DNA from: Gymnothorax reevesii
Taxonomy: Eukaryota; Chordata; Actinopteri; Anguilliformes; Muraenidae
Assembly: GCA_029721435.1 (NCBI GenBank)
Contig: CM056586.1
Location: 69,527,679-69,591,678 of the forward strand
Direction: 5' to 3'
Length of the DNA stretch: 64,000 bases
Position numbers and translations under genes: made by a program. Numbering within the stretch: position 1 is the first letter of the stretch; the number at the start of each line of letters is the position of its first letter. The notes beneath the pieces are model-generated. The model saw nothing but the letters and a program-made list of their open reading frames with translations, was not told the origin of the DNA and searched no databases. Positions 34,920-46,574 of the stretch are shown in pieces.

Positions 34920-36400
34920 TTAGTTAATTACACTTCTTAAGGTTTTACCAAGCAATGATGCCCTATTCAGCCATCAACTTTCATGTCACTTGGGGCAAGT
35001 GGTCTTTTATTTTTTGTGCTTCTCTTGTTCTAGCATTTACCAGCAGTAATTCCAATGTCTTGTGGCCATTTATATGCTATAAAAAGAAGGATTGATTGGT
35101 TATAAAATTGCATGTAGACAAACATTTTTGGTTAAAAAAAAAACCCAAAAAAAAGCCCCCTAAAATGCCAGGCAAAGAGGCTGCCTAGTTGGTTTTAATG
35201 TTATTCCCTGTCAATGAAATGACTGTTTTCCTGTGGAGACGCAAGCCCAGCACAATGACACAATGGGGTGCAAAAGATTCTTGCTGGATTTGCAGTGTTG
35301 GTAGCTATCTACAAATAATTATGCTTAGTTTTCTATTGCATTTTTGTTCAGCAAAAATATGATGACATAATAACTACAGTAAGTAACATAACATACAGTA
35401 AGTGACACTGAGGCACTGTGTCTCGGGGAATATCACTTGGCCAAAGTGGATAAATCATAGGATTCACCAATAAATGAATCCAATAACTGTTTTATTGTAT
35501 GACCCTACTTGAAACTTTAAAATAAGAGAAGGGCGACAGCTGTAACGTAAAGCTCCTCACAGGGACGAAGCAACACGAAATACGGACACTGTCAGGACCT
35601 CCTGCAGGGAAGCCTAATCTATTTTAAGGTCCAGGTCATCGGATTGTTATATTCATCTCTCGTCACATAATACGAGAAAGGATACAATGACAATGAGGTC
35701 GATGTACACACTGTCACCTTTGAGGGTGTTTTCATCCATATTGGATGAACAATCTGGAATTGATCGCACCAATGTAAAATTAAAGATCAGATACATTCAT
35801 ATCTGGTGACTGGTCAACAAAACTAAAAATTGCGTCATTGTCCAACAAATTACAATGCTCAATGTAAATCACAACATTTATAAATGAAGATTTCTGTGCA
35901 CTACCATAGCGAGGCATTCTCAGATGGCTATTGAAGTAACACTTAATAAAAAAAAAAATAATAATGAATACTAAGAAAGTAATCATATCACAGAAAATCA
36001 GTCTCAGAATACAAGGGGTTTGATTCCTTAAATCAAGTCAAGGCTGCCATCTGCTGAAACTAATCAGGCAGGCACATTTATAAGACGGGTCCAGGCGATA
36101 CTCATGTAATTCAAATGGCCAAGCAAACGGGCCTCACTATCCACTTCACTCTTGTATGTTCTATTGTCCACATCAGACCTCTGTTCAAAGGCTCTTTGAG
36201 TTAGACACTCAACATCATATAGAGGGTGCAAGCAGGCTTTCCTAGGACTTTGGCAGAACGGTAAATTGACTGGGCACCACCTGATGTGATCTATGGCAAA
36301 ATAAAACATTTTTAGAAAAGCAACACTTTGCTTTTCTCATGGTGCTTTTTACTCGTCATGTTTAGATTACCTCAATCTAAACTGTCTAGTTTGATCGATT
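34920..36400. other. intergenic DNA, nothing recognised
   Basis: AT-rich sequence between the Harbinger relic and an LTR-like unit. A small palindrome, GTTTAGATTACCTCAATCTA plus AAC, lies at about 36360-36382. I see no supported gene or named repeat. Confidence 0.4.
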
Positions 36401-36401
36401 G

Positions 36402-36921
36402 TGTCAGCGTCTTGTCTCGTGTCATTATTGTTAACCCGGTTCTCGTGTTATTGTTTTATTAATCCCATGTTTTTCTGTTTCCTTTCGAGATTGTGCTCCG
36501 AGTCCCCGCCTCCTCTCGTGTGTATAGCAGGAGAGAAGAGGCCGTCAGACGAAACCTTGTTTAGACTCAGATCTGCTTGGTGAAATCTCAGCTCCTCGTG
36601 CCTTCTGACCATTTCCTTTGTATGATTCCTGAGTCTTGTATTTTGCTGCGCCCACATCTTGTCTCCCCCTTGTCTGGTCTCCCAGTGTTTTCCATCAGTT
36701 TAGTTAGGTCCAGTTTTTGTTTTTCTAGTTTAGCCACTCTTGGAGTGAGTGCCTTTGTTTCCCCCTGCCTTGGGCAGTGTACCTTAGTTTTCCCACTGAT
36801 TCAGTGCATGTGCACAGTGTGTTATTTCTGGCTTGTTGCTTACCTTTCTCATTCAGTGTTTGGTGTTTCAATAAACACTTCTGGATCCTGCATCTGGTGT
36901 TCCCCTGACTACTTCCTCACA
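36402..36921 (+). mobile_element. probable solo LTR (Ty3/gypsy-like)
   Basis: A 520-base unit begins TGTCAGCGTCTTGTCTCGTG and ends TGACTACTTCCTCACA. It is unusually T- and C-rich on the plus strand and has CAATAAACACTTCTGGATCC about 55 bases before its end, the polyadenylation-plus-U5 layout of fish gypsy LTRs. Flanks (GATTG and GATAA) share only GAT, so the borders are approximate. Long open frames inside are low-complexity artefacts. Confidence 0.5.
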
Positions 36922-37199
36922 GATAATCGCTAAGGTGGGGATATAGGGTAACGCTATGAAGTTTACTTGCTATTTTTAATGAATGACATACGCTCTCTGC
37001 GACGGGTGCTGTACATGGATTGTAAGCACCTAATATCTTAGAGTCTGGTAACATATCGTTCTTATTTAGAGAGGTGATCTAAATACCCATGGGCTGAAAC
37101 AACTAAGAAAATGACAGGCTTACCTAGTAGTATATTAAGACTCCTTTTAGATGAAAGTGGAGGTGTATAATCATCACTACACACTACTGTACAGTGTTG

Positions 37200-37520
37200 G
37201 GTCCAAGTACTTTTGACAATTGTATGCAAGCATTTTTTTTACATACCATAGTGCTTGTATTTGTATCTGAGTACTATCTAATAATGCTTAATATTAGGCC
37301 TAATAATATCTAAAAATAAGTACATGTACTTGTGTCCAAGTACTTTTAAAATACTTGACCAATCTCTGTCAGTACTTAAGAGACAGATTGGTCAAGAACT
37401 TTGAAAAGTATTTGAGTACAAGTACTTTAGGCATTAATAGGAAGTACTCCAATACAAGTGCAAGCACTTTGGTATTTAAAACAAAATACTTGCATCCAAT
37501 TCTTGAAAGGACTTCAACCC
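37200..37520. repeat. degenerate AAGTACTTG-rich segment
   Basis: Many dispersed copies of CAAGTACTTTT, GTACTTGT and CAAGTACTTTAGG occur on both strands in about 320 bases, partly as an inverted pair (AATACTTGACCAATCTCTGTC against GACAGATTGGTCAAGAAC-like sequence). It looks like a decayed palindromic DNA element. I cannot place its ends or family. Confidence 0.4.
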
Positions 37521-38440
37521 AACTCTGCTGTACATCAGAGACCCAGGGCAAAGAGCCTGTCTGCTCCTTTTAATGACATTGGACCAAAGTTGGCTGCAAT
37601 TCACCTAGAGGGCACTAGCGAGTCTTCAATGAATGGAGCTGAATGGAGCTCCATGGATCTCCGCAGCTAAAATATTTATTTACGCCTGCCTTATGACGAA
37701 AGAGAAAAAAATATTTTTAGCAAATATAGTATCAATTAGAATTGAAATTTAAAAATAGTTTTTTTAACAGTGTAGGTGATTTTACTCATATAAAGGCAGT
37801 ATTTTGCTAATGTATTACTTCATGACTGATTGTGACCTTGGCAGCACCGGGTGTCTGCAGTTAGTTAACAATGTCACTTTAGTCTAACTTACACACCCGA
37901 TGACAATTATATGAACAAAATCGCAATAATTATGCCATAGGCTTTTGAGTGAATTATATTCCTCGTGTATTTTCCAAATGATGATTACAAAAGATATTAA
38001 GAGGGCAATAAAATAAAATTTGCATATGCTTTGCCGTCTGTTGCTATGATGTGGCTAGGCGTCTGCCATAAAGTGGCTCGTGGTATGTGCTAATACTGGC
38101 AAAAACGTATTTTACCACAATGGAAAGCCCATTTAAATAATCTAAAAATTGATCTATGTATTTGTATTTATTTATTTTTTTCCCAAACCACTTCTATCAA
38201 AATCATAATGTATATATTTTTTCCCCTATGGAAGTACCATTTTTGGGGCTGCACCTCCATAGGCTCCCATTCATTATGAATTATCTTGTGAGTGCCCCCT
38301 ATGAATCAGGAAGTACTGAGAGAGACAGTTCTTCCTATTTATAAATTCTGTGTGTACTTTGATGGTCAGGAAAAACCATCATCTGGTAAAATTTAGAAGA
38401 GGTTTTTACATGTATATGTATATGTATATGTATATGTCTT

Positions 38441-39088
38441 ATGTATAAAATTATGTGTTTACCTTCTTCTCTTCCTGTTTTTTTTCAAAGTTATTTTATG
38501 TCCAATGTTTATATTCATACGCATTTTAAAAGACAATATAATAATCTTCACATTCCATGCTGCAGGACTTCTGCTGCCAAATTTTCTTTTACTTACCATG
38601 GTGCAGTGATATGGAATGATATAAAATACCTGACTGAAACATGTTTCACTTTAAATGCCTTTAAAAGCAAACTTAAAAATGCATTATAGTTATTATACGA
38701 CCTGTGTACTTTTGTGCTTATTTTATTTCAATGTAATTATTTTTCTTTAAATTGTTAAAAAAAATTATTTATTTTTTTCTCTTTAATGTATCTTGTGTGA
38801 GTGTTGGTGAGTGAGTGTATTGTGTCTGCGTGTGTGCGTGTGTGGAGGACTAAGTGAGTGTGTTTGAGTTAGATGTATGGATGTTTAACTGATGTGTGCG
38901 TGTTTGGAGGGGGGTGGTGTAGGGATTAGATTTCTTGTTTTCCTTCCTAATTGTCTTAAAGAGGAAGGTCGCTTATAAACCTTACAGGTTTTTTGACCTT
39001 TTCCTGAACATTCTCAATCTTATCATACTTGTTTTTTTTATTTATTGTGTGTTGTAAGTGCAAATAAAATAAAATAAAAAAATAAAAC
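38441..39088 (+). pseudogene. LINE 3' end: reverse transcriptase C-terminus and 3' UTR
   Basis: The frame to 38689 encodes NNLHIPCCRTSAAKFSFTYH, GAVIWNDIKYL and TLNAFKSKLKNAL. This matches the C-terminal pattern of CR1/L2/Rex-type fish LINE polyproteins (RT...F...G...WN...L...S...FK..LK). The downstream GT-rich and AT-rich tail ends at 39060-39088 with tandem AAATAAAATAAAAT, the short 3' repeat typical of L2-like elements. Only the last 80 or so codons are kept, as expected for 5'-truncated insertion. It is not functional. Confidence 0.75.
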
Positions 39089-39187
39089 ATGCTAATACTT
39101 CTGAAAATGTGAAAATGACCCCAATTCACATTTATATCTCAATCAGAGCCTAATTTATGAGATTTTAAGACCTTATCTGTCTGAAAG

Positions 39188-39390
39188 TACACTGTAAAAA
39201 AAAGAAAAGTTGTCTCAACTGAAAAAAAGTTAGTGTCCAGGCTGCCTTAAAATTTCAAGTTAACTGAATTTAAGATTATAAATTGAGATTATAAGAATTT
39301 GTCATCTCAAGTTCAATGGGCTTAAAATTTTAAAGCAGTCAGGACACTAACTTTTTTCAGTTGAGACAACTTTAGTTTTTTTACAGTGTA
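39188..39390. mobile_element. MITE with ACACTGTAAAAA termini
   Basis: The unit begins TACACTGTAAAAAAAAG and ends TTTTTTTACAGTGTA. The inverted repeats extend inward through GTTGTCTCAACTGAAAAAAAG against CTTTTTTCAGTTGAGACAAC, and CCTTAAAATTT against AAAATTTTAA. It is about 203 bases with no coding capacity. The superfamily is unassigned because the target duplication is unclear. Confidence 0.8.
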
Positions 39391-40019
39391 GAAACTGTGG
39401 GGGAAAAAACTGTGTTGAGATTCGGTTCCATTTAGTGGTGCAAGATAAAAAAAACACTCAGCTTTTTTTTTTTTTTTTTAAATAATGATTGTCATTATTA
39501 ATGTACAATGCGAATGTGCAACTGGAAAAGCCTCATAAATCATAAGACCGAATCACTGAATCATGTCGACCTTGGTCAGAATCTCAAAGCGATGTTTCTA
39601 ACATATTCTGGAATCCATGGCATGAAGAATTTAGGCTACACTGAGGGGAAGGCTGTATTTACATGTATTTGCCTATACGTACGTCATTCCTCATAAGGTG
39701 AGCAATGAGTGTATGTTCATGCAGGATAATGGTGACTGGGTGATGTGAAAAGTTTATAGACAAATGTTGAAAAACGTGTTGTTCGGTGCGTCATTTTTCA
39801 ATTATTTGGCTAATTGCCGGAGCCTAATGCTTCAGAGCACGTTTGACACTGGCAATTGTCAAGAATAATAGGGGGAAAGGATTCAACTAGTCTCCGCTTA
39901 GTGAGAAAGTCTCCCTTTGCCCTCAGAAAATAACCACATTACTTCAGCAATAGCGAGCCTAAAATAAAGGAAAGAAAACAAAATCATCTGAGGCTGGGCC
40001 TACATAGGATGTAAGTGTC

Positions 40020-40221
40020 GAGTAAATAAACGATTTACCTCGCTAATTATGAAGCGCCCCCCTCTTTTGTGAACAGTTCTAATGACAGTGTGACTCAGAG
40101 TACGGTCCATGTCTTCGGACGATGCTTCCTCAGGAGAGAGGAAATCGGAAGAGAGCCTATTAACAAATAAGGGTGATGTAAATCGTCTTCCACCTACGCC
40201 AGGTCCATGATCTCGCCAAAG
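40020..40221 (+). promoter_or_regulatory. rapgef4: rapgef4 promoter and 5' UTR region
   Basis: The region just upstream of the rapgef4 start and the following kilobase (to about 41.45 kb) have more CpG than the flanking repeats. An in-frame ATG at 40207-40209 precedes the conserved start by five codons (MISPK before MVAAH). The conserved ATG at 40222 has the better context (AAAG before ATGG) and matches the family N-terminus. No TATA box is evident. The transcription start is not located. Confidence 0.5.
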
Positions 40222-40289
40222 ATGGTAGCGGCGCACACCTCAGCCCATGCCTCTGCATCCGCAGAATGGATTATTTGTCTCGATAAAAG
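40222..40289 (+). CDS. rapgef4: Rap guanine nucleotide exchange factor 4 (Epac2), exon 1
   Basis: The exon encodes MVAAHTSAHASASAEWIICL then DK and two bases of an arginine codon, ending at donor AAAAG|GTGAGT. The mammalian Epac2 N-terminus has the same MVAAH start, serine/alanine-rich stretch, AEWI block and LDKR junction. The fish version is one residue longer before AEWI. Phase 2 at the end fits exon 2 at 47454. An open frame on the opposite strand here is a shadow. Epac2 is a cAMP sensor that activates Rap1 and Rap2 and is active in neurons and secretory cells. Confidence 0.93.
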
Positions 40290-43099
40290 GTGAGTTGCAC
40301 TGATTTCAGCGCGATTATTTATGCTGGCGAGTCGCGGGTTTTGTTTAAACGTGTTTGGGCGCAATGACAGTGTCAGAAGAAGGTTGTAGCAGAAAACATT
40401 GAAAGCTTGAGCACTCCCGGCTGCTTCCTCCATTGTGATCCGGATTGAGATCAACGAACGTGTCAACAACTGGAATTACCGTTAACCTATCTTGTACATG
40501 GATTATATTTCCTGAACGGTGTTAATTATTTATGCAATTAAAATGATAAACATGTCGATCAGACTCATTGAAATGGTGCAGAATATATCGCGGCAGTTTC
40601 ACCGTGTTTTAATTAGCCTACAAACGGGTGCTGTGTTGATGCCTTATTAGACGCAGCCAGGGACTTGTCATGTCGAGGCACCAAGTTCTTTTCTGCTTTT
40701 AAACAAAATGATGCGCCGTCCAATTTACTATTTCTGGCAATAGATTTAATATGAGAATAGCTAATATCAGTGTGCGCAAGTTGGCACAGCCGCAGTGTTC
40801 TACATGCCGCAGACTCGAATCAGACTGCTCCCCTGGCTACTGCCGCTCCTTTATCAGTCATGTCTGAGTTAGAAGAAATTAAACCCCTGTTCTCGTAGTA
40901 CGACGTTATCACAAATGTGTGCATTGGTTGTCAGTTTCCACTAAACCTAAAAATTCCATTGTGGTTTGCGAGGCTTTGGATGTCTGAGCCGCAAATAATT
41001 TTGCCGTTTCTGCGAAACAAAGCTGCATATAGAGCCACCGGTAAATGCTGAGCAGAACCGGTTTTCTGCGCCGCATAGTCTATTCATCCGTTTGCATAAT
41101 CGTTGAACCAACATTCATTTGCCTTCAATGTAACGACTGACTGTTATATTCCCGAACGAACCGTATTTTCTCATTTGTCGCAGACTAAATTAATAAAATA
41201 CAGCACACCGATGACCGGAAACCATATCGGAGCGTACAGATTTCATATCCTATTTTCCTTTTCTTAGAAAGAGCGAAGTCAGGTAATATCGCCGCTGGAT
41301 GGCCGCGGTCTGCATTAGAGACGAGCGGTTCGACTCTAATGCAGGGAACTGATGTTTCCTGGAAAACTGAAGCAGGAAGCGTCATGCTGAGCGCTGAGGC
41401 TCATTGCCATGGCGATGCGAGCCACGGGGAGGCCATTCTTTGATTCTGTTGAAATAATGTAGCCTGTTTATGACACATGTGCTTCTCGCGGTGATATTAA
41501 ATGACTCATGAACACATGCATCTGAAAGATATTTCGGGTCATGTTTTTGTAGATCAATACTGTCCCATTAATGCTACGCATCCTCCTCGGGTTTTTATAG
41601 GCATGATTTTCAGGTCTTATAATGCGTATGAGTGACACTGACCCCAGGAACTTGGAGGCCAGAAATAAGCTTTATTGTCAGGTATTTGACCGGTTACTGG
41701 TGAGGTATTTAGATTCTTCTATTCGGCGAAAACCATGCAGTTTTTTTTTTCATTTACATGCCCCTTGTGAAGATTAATTGACCATGAACGCATGGCGGCT
41801 ACCTGGCTATTTTCAGGGTTGTCTCTTTGATTTTAAATAATGAATACGGATAGGTAACGTAATTTCTGAGAAAACTTTTCCCACTTACATGGATGGACAG
41901 ACGGATATATCGAAGGATAGACAACCTCCACTGCAATCTCCCACTCCACTTTGTGTTGTGACTGGGGCTAAAAAACCTATGGTGAAATTTAATATCAGTC
42001 ATTTATTTTATGCCATTAGTCTTCTAGATGTGTTTCACATTGAAAACTGATAAATTAGGCACCATACCACTAGCTGTATGAGGAAGTGGTGAGTGGAATA
42101 GAATATGTTGTATAAGGTGCTGTAAAATCCGGTTTGAACAGTTAGTGAAATGCAAAGATCAAAGTCATCTGAGTGGTCAACAAGGGTTGACGTCTGGGCT
42201 AAAAATATCACAAATGATAAGGTGGTATGCTGTGTTTTAGACCCTGGAACAGAGCCAGCTAAGGTCCCCAAATGAGTGACTGACTGTCACGTGCATATTG
42301 TAATGCTTATCTTCAAAAAGGCTTGCATTGTATGCAGAAGAATTGTAGAAAAAATAGCCTTTTCCTCCTTTAGCTACATCAGAGTGCTGCTTATCCAGGC
42401 ATGCTTGGTGCGGTCTTTCCCCAGGTCTCCCCAGGCTGTCAAAGTTGGTTGTAATGGATTGTTAAATGTGGTGCGATGAGAGATCTGTCTGAAAATAGCC
42501 TAGCTTTCCCCTTAGCTGTCCTTCGGCTGAAGAAGTGGCACTGTTCGCACGCTGCTGCATCTCGTGTCGTGTCAAAGAAAGCTCCTAGTGTTGAGCCTCC
42601 CGTTCCTGGTGTGCAGTGAATGTGTGCAGCGAGGCCTGTGCTATTAGCTTCTCTGTGAATGGGAATAAACACAAACGAGCTTGCATGGTGCTTCATGCTA
42701 GCAGCACTGATCAGTGATGCTCGCAGATACACAGTACTCAGTAATCTGGACGTTGCATTTAGAAAAGAGTCTAATTTTCTGACTTATCAATCAGGCCGTC
42801 ATTCAGCACTCAAGGTAACTCTGCTGCTTATGCTACTATCACACATTCTCATGCTATTTCTGACATTGCCTTATTCTTTCGTTTCTCACAAAATTACTCA
42901 TTATACTTGTTTTGTAACTTTACCTCTTTGTACTCCTTTCCTACTGTTTTAAATCTTTGTACTTTTTTTTCCAATGTTTCTCGGTCTTTCTCTCCCACAC
43001 ACCCTTCATTGCTTTGTAAATTGTTGCGCTTATTTACTGCGGGGTCTGCAAATGCAGTAGATGGACTTCCCTGCTGAAGAGAAAGTCCTTTCCAACAGT

Positions 43100-43760
43100 T
43101 GGTCAGATCAAAGACAGTCTCCATTGGGTGGGTGTTTCGGTGTCAGAAGTCGATACTCAAGAGAAGACTTCACCTGAGTGAATACAGAGGGTTTACCACA
43201 AGATGTAAACCATTGGCAGGCGTCAAAAAGAACATATAAAACCTGTGCAGCTCAGAAAGAACATCCTGTGGAGAGGCAAAATTAGTTTTAAACAGGATGA
43301 TAGGAAGAGAGGACTGTGGAGAAGGGATGGACCTGCTCATGATTTAAAGATAACACCACATCTGTGGAGAGTGGGCATGTATGGCTGCCAGTGGAACGGT
43401 TGGCCTTGAATTTATTGATGACATGATTTCTGACTAAAGCAGCAGGGTACATTCTGAAGGAAAAACTGGAGCCAAAAAGCCCCCAGATCTAACAGGAACC
43501 GGAGACTGCTGCATTAAAGGTTTAGCAGAACATCACCAGGGAAGAAACCTCACATCTGGTGATATCTATGGGTTCCCCAGACGTCCAGCAGTCATTGACT
43601 GCAAAGGATTTGCATCCGACTATTAAATTACAATTGAAGCACTGATTACTAAAACCCCACAAGTCAAGTCAAGTGTGACTTAGGGGGTTTTAGTAATAGG
43701 TACTTCAATTGAACTCATCACTATGTCATTCTAAATGCTATTGAGCCCCTAAAATGGAGG
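43100..43760 (+). mobile_element. degenerate DNA transposon relic
   Basis: The blocks GAGAAGACTTCACCTGAGTG, AATACAGAGGGTTTACCACA, ACATCTGGTGATATCTATGG and GCAGTCATTGACTGCAAAGG followed by ATTTGC belong to a common fish DNA transposon. A sequence matching the extreme 3' part of the same family (CATCTTGATTGATTCATTTC, then GGCTTCAGAGCCAAAATTATG) lies separately at about 46215-46275. No intact frame remains; the superfamily is probably Tc1/mariner. Confidence 0.45.
43631..43711. repeat. inverted repeat, 28-base arms
   Basis: CAATTGAAGCACTGATTACT plus AAAACCCC is mirrored by GGGGTTTTAGTAATAGGTAC plus TTCAATTG across a 25-base loop rich in AAGTCAAGTC. It lies inside the decayed transposon at 43100-43760 and may be a small nested palindromic insertion. 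Confidence 0.7.
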
Positions 43761-44834
43761 AGGGATGGTGTTGAGAGTTTCTGCAGTGACATTTGTGAAT
43801 GGTGTGGCTGACCACCAGAAAAGCAGGCATGGACTGGACAACAGGTTGGTGAGAATCCAGCCCACAGGGCAGAAATTTTATTGGCAATTTATTTATCATT
43901 CATTCATTAGTCACTGTCACATGGTAGAGTAGCAGGCAGACCAAGGCATTCTGGAAAAAGCATAAACTGGGGACATGTCTCCTCGCTTTCAGACTCTGAT
44001 AGGGAAATTGGAGAGAGACCAGTGGTTCGTAACGCCTTTACGAAATGCACTCTCAGCCAACCTGTTCTCATCTGCTGCTGTGCCGGCTTTTTATTGGGGT
44101 CTCATCTGATTGAGACGGGGTTCAGGTGCATGGAGAGCCTCTCTCGCATGCCTGGCATCAATTGGCGGGAGCCGTTCAAGGTAGAGTGGTGGACAGGGGT
44201 GCTGAACGGAGTCACAGCTGACATTCACTGTCCGTGGTGCTGAAAGGGCGAGCCCATTAGGGGAGGAGAATTGCTGGATCTGCATGGCGTGATGTGGACA
44301 GTGGGCGTGTCCTTTGCCCTGGTCTTAATGGTTAATTGTGGTACTAACAGGTATATATAATGATAGTCGTCTAGGCTGTGAACCTGACACACCCTGCAGC
44401 CGACTGCGCTTGAGGAGAAGAGAGGAGGGAGGGTCTGGATTTCTTGTCCCCCGGGGGAATATTCAGAGTCCAGGGACGGATGCTGGTGTGGAGGTGGGGT
44501 GTCGACTGTCTGTGTGTGTGAGTGATGAAGCTGTGTTTATCGTGGCGGCTGAAAGGGATGCAGCATCAGGCTGAGGCATTTTTTTTGCTGCAGAGGCGGA
44601 GCAGGAGAGCACCTTCAATAGCCCGTCTTTCACGAGGACAAAGCAGTGGCAGATACGCATGGGAATGTCCGAAAATTCGGGCGTGTCTTGAATTGTCTGC
44701 TTAAGCTGGCCCTGCTAGCTGCATCTTATTTTCATCAACTAACACGAGTAAACGGTTCATTGTTGTATTAACAGTTTGATGCAATGATGGTTTGGAATCT
44801 ACGCTTAGTCCTGACACACATTGTGACATTAGAA

Positions 44835-45003
44835 CAGGGGTGTCAAACAGACCCGTAAATTGGCCAAGAGGCTGCAGGTCTTCGATCCTACCAAGCAGAA
44901 GCTCACCTGCACAACTGATTAATTGTATCAGGTGCGCTTCTTCATTGTTGGAGTGAAAATCTGCAGCCTCTTGGCCCGTTTACAGGTCAGTTTGACACCC
45001 CTG
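44835..45003. mobile_element. hAT-type MITE with 8-bp target duplication
   Basis: This 169-base palindromic element begins CAGGGGTGTCAAAC and ends GTTTGACACCCCTG, the terminal repeat of hAT-Charlie-type elements. The flanks are CATTAGAA (44827-44834) and CCTTAGAA (45004-45011), an 8-bp duplication with one mismatch. The arms continue inward with GGCCAAGAGGCTGCAG against CTGCAGCCTCTTGGCC. Confidence 0.9.
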
Positions 45004-45180
45004 CCTTAGAACTTCAAGGATTTATCAGGGATGTGTGTAGATCTGCGGTATTGAGCATCAAAGTTTGAGCACCTCCGTTCATGACACTGTCTGGCAGTGT
45101 ATTCCAAATTTATAGTTAAACAAGACTAGCATGAGTAATAAAAATATAGAATTTCAAAATCCTTATATAGTCATATACGG

Positions 45181-45715
45181 GACTTTTTAATGCGGTCAAA
45201 CACAGATAAGAATCAGATGCTAAGATACATTGCCAAAAGTATTGAGTACAAATCTAAGGAGGTGATGCTTCTTTTGTACAACACATTCGTGTATTGTGAG
45301 TATTGTGTACAGTTCTGGGGTCCATACTTTAAGACAGATATAGAGGCTCTAGAGAAAATTCAGAGAAGAGCCACCAAGCTAATTCCAGGTATAAAAGATG
45401 AAAGCTATGAGAAGAGGCTGAAGATCCTTAATCTCTTTAGTCTTAGGAAAAGGAGACTTAGGGGTGATTTGATTGAGGTCTTTAAATATGTTAAAGGGAT
45501 TAACAAAGTGAATCATGTAGGATTCCTTCGCCCAAGTGTTGTGAGTAGAACTTGGGTTCACAAATGACCTTTGGGGTTTTCAAGAGCAGGCTTGACCTAA
45601 GGCTAAATACCATTGAGTCATTTAGTATCTGAAGGGATATATTCACAATAGTATAAAGAAACTGGCGAGCTTAGTTGGGCTGAAAGGCCTGTTGTTGCCA
45701 TTCATGTTATGTTAT
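45181..45715 (+). pseudogene. LINE reverse-transcriptase C-terminal fragment
   Basis: The frame 45190-45567 encodes MLRYIAKSIEYKSKEVMLLL, YNTFVYCEYCVQFWGPYFKT, DIEALEKIQRRATKLIPGIK and RLKILNLFSLRKRRLRGDLI followed by EVFKYVKGI. This is the conserved thumb/post-thumb region of CR1-like vertebrate LINEs (VQFW, ALEKIQRRATKL, FSLRKRRLRGDLIEV). It stops after SRTWVHK. A second frame carries on with SRLDL-type sequence, and the 3' end lies near GTTATGTTATACC at about 45710. It is 5'-truncated and inactive. Confidence 0.85.
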
Positions 45716-45959
45716 ACCTTACTGCTCCGTTAGGTAAATTAGGTAGGTAGGTATAGAGTATGGCTCTATAAGGTTCCATCTGACTGCACGGGAAGTAGCT
45801 TCGTTTAGGGTAAAGAATATTTGTATTTTGTATTTTTTTTTTCCCACAAAAAGAAGGGAAAATGCTACTGAATCTGAAATAATACAATTAAAACTAGTAT
45901 TTGTATTTTACATACGTTTGATTATTCATAAATTAATACGACAAATGCACAACACCATA

Positions 45960-46140
45960 CTGTACAATGTATATCCCAGACTCAAAAAAGTTGGGACAGT
46001 GTGGGAAATGTATGTAAAAACCAAAATCTGTCATTTCTAAATTTACTTTGACTTTTGCTTATTTCATCACAGACAGTATGAAGACAAGATATTTAATTTG
46101 TTTTGACTGGTCAACTTAATTTTATTTATAAGTATGCTTC
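45960..46140 (+). mobile_element. mariner/Tc1-type left-end fragment
   Basis: CCCAGACTCAAAAAAGTTGG followed by GACAGTGTGGGAAATGTATG resembles the left end at 63033 (ACAACCCCAATTCCGAAAT, AGTTGGGAT). It is short and diverged. Confidence 0.45.
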
Positions 46141-46574
46141 CACTATGCATAAAAATGGTGATATATGGTTGATACAATATGCTGGACAAAACTACATGAA
46201 AGGCTATTCATCAAGCACATCTTGATTGATTCATTTCAGATAAATTATGGTGGCTTCAGAGCCAAAATTATGTGACTGTCCAAATACAGATGGACCTTTG
46301 TGTTTCTATAGTCCATATACAGCGATGAGTAGTAAGAACAGAATTTTGCTTCAATACATTATTCCGCTCTGCAGTGGTCTGAGGTTTTGAAGTTCTGCCT
46401 TTTACAGCATCACAGAAGGTTGAGTTTGCGATTGCTGATGGACATCACTTTTCATAAAAATCAACTTTTCTTCGCAAAATGTGTATGAGAAAAAATTGTG
46501 ATTCTCTGTAAATATCCTGAAACATGATGTTCTCGGCTGCCGGATAGCTCACTTATAAGAAGCAGCAGCCTGAC

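Larger units (their letters stand above)
31200..34920. mobile_element. degenerate PIF/Harbinger transposon with two convergent genes
   Basis: The region contains a plus-strand pseudogene (31661-32413) and a convergent minus-strand transposase pseudogene (33111-33713). This is the two-protein arrangement, DNA-binding protein plus transposase, known for PIF/Harbinger elements. Both flanks are rich in short motifs of the type GTGTTAACACC, ACACCAGGTGTC and GTTGGTGTC (31.2-31.35 kb and 34.67-34.91 kb), suggesting subterminal repeats. Exact ends and target duplication are not established. A SINE (32527-32708) and a LINE fragment (34124-34510) are inserted, so the element is older than they are. Confidence 0.55.

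Noticed and set aside
40000..40469. Minus-strand open frames over rapgef4 exon 1
   Set aside because: The plus strand encodes the conserved MVAAH...DKR start with a matching donor; the opposite frames are shadows in CpG-richer DNA.
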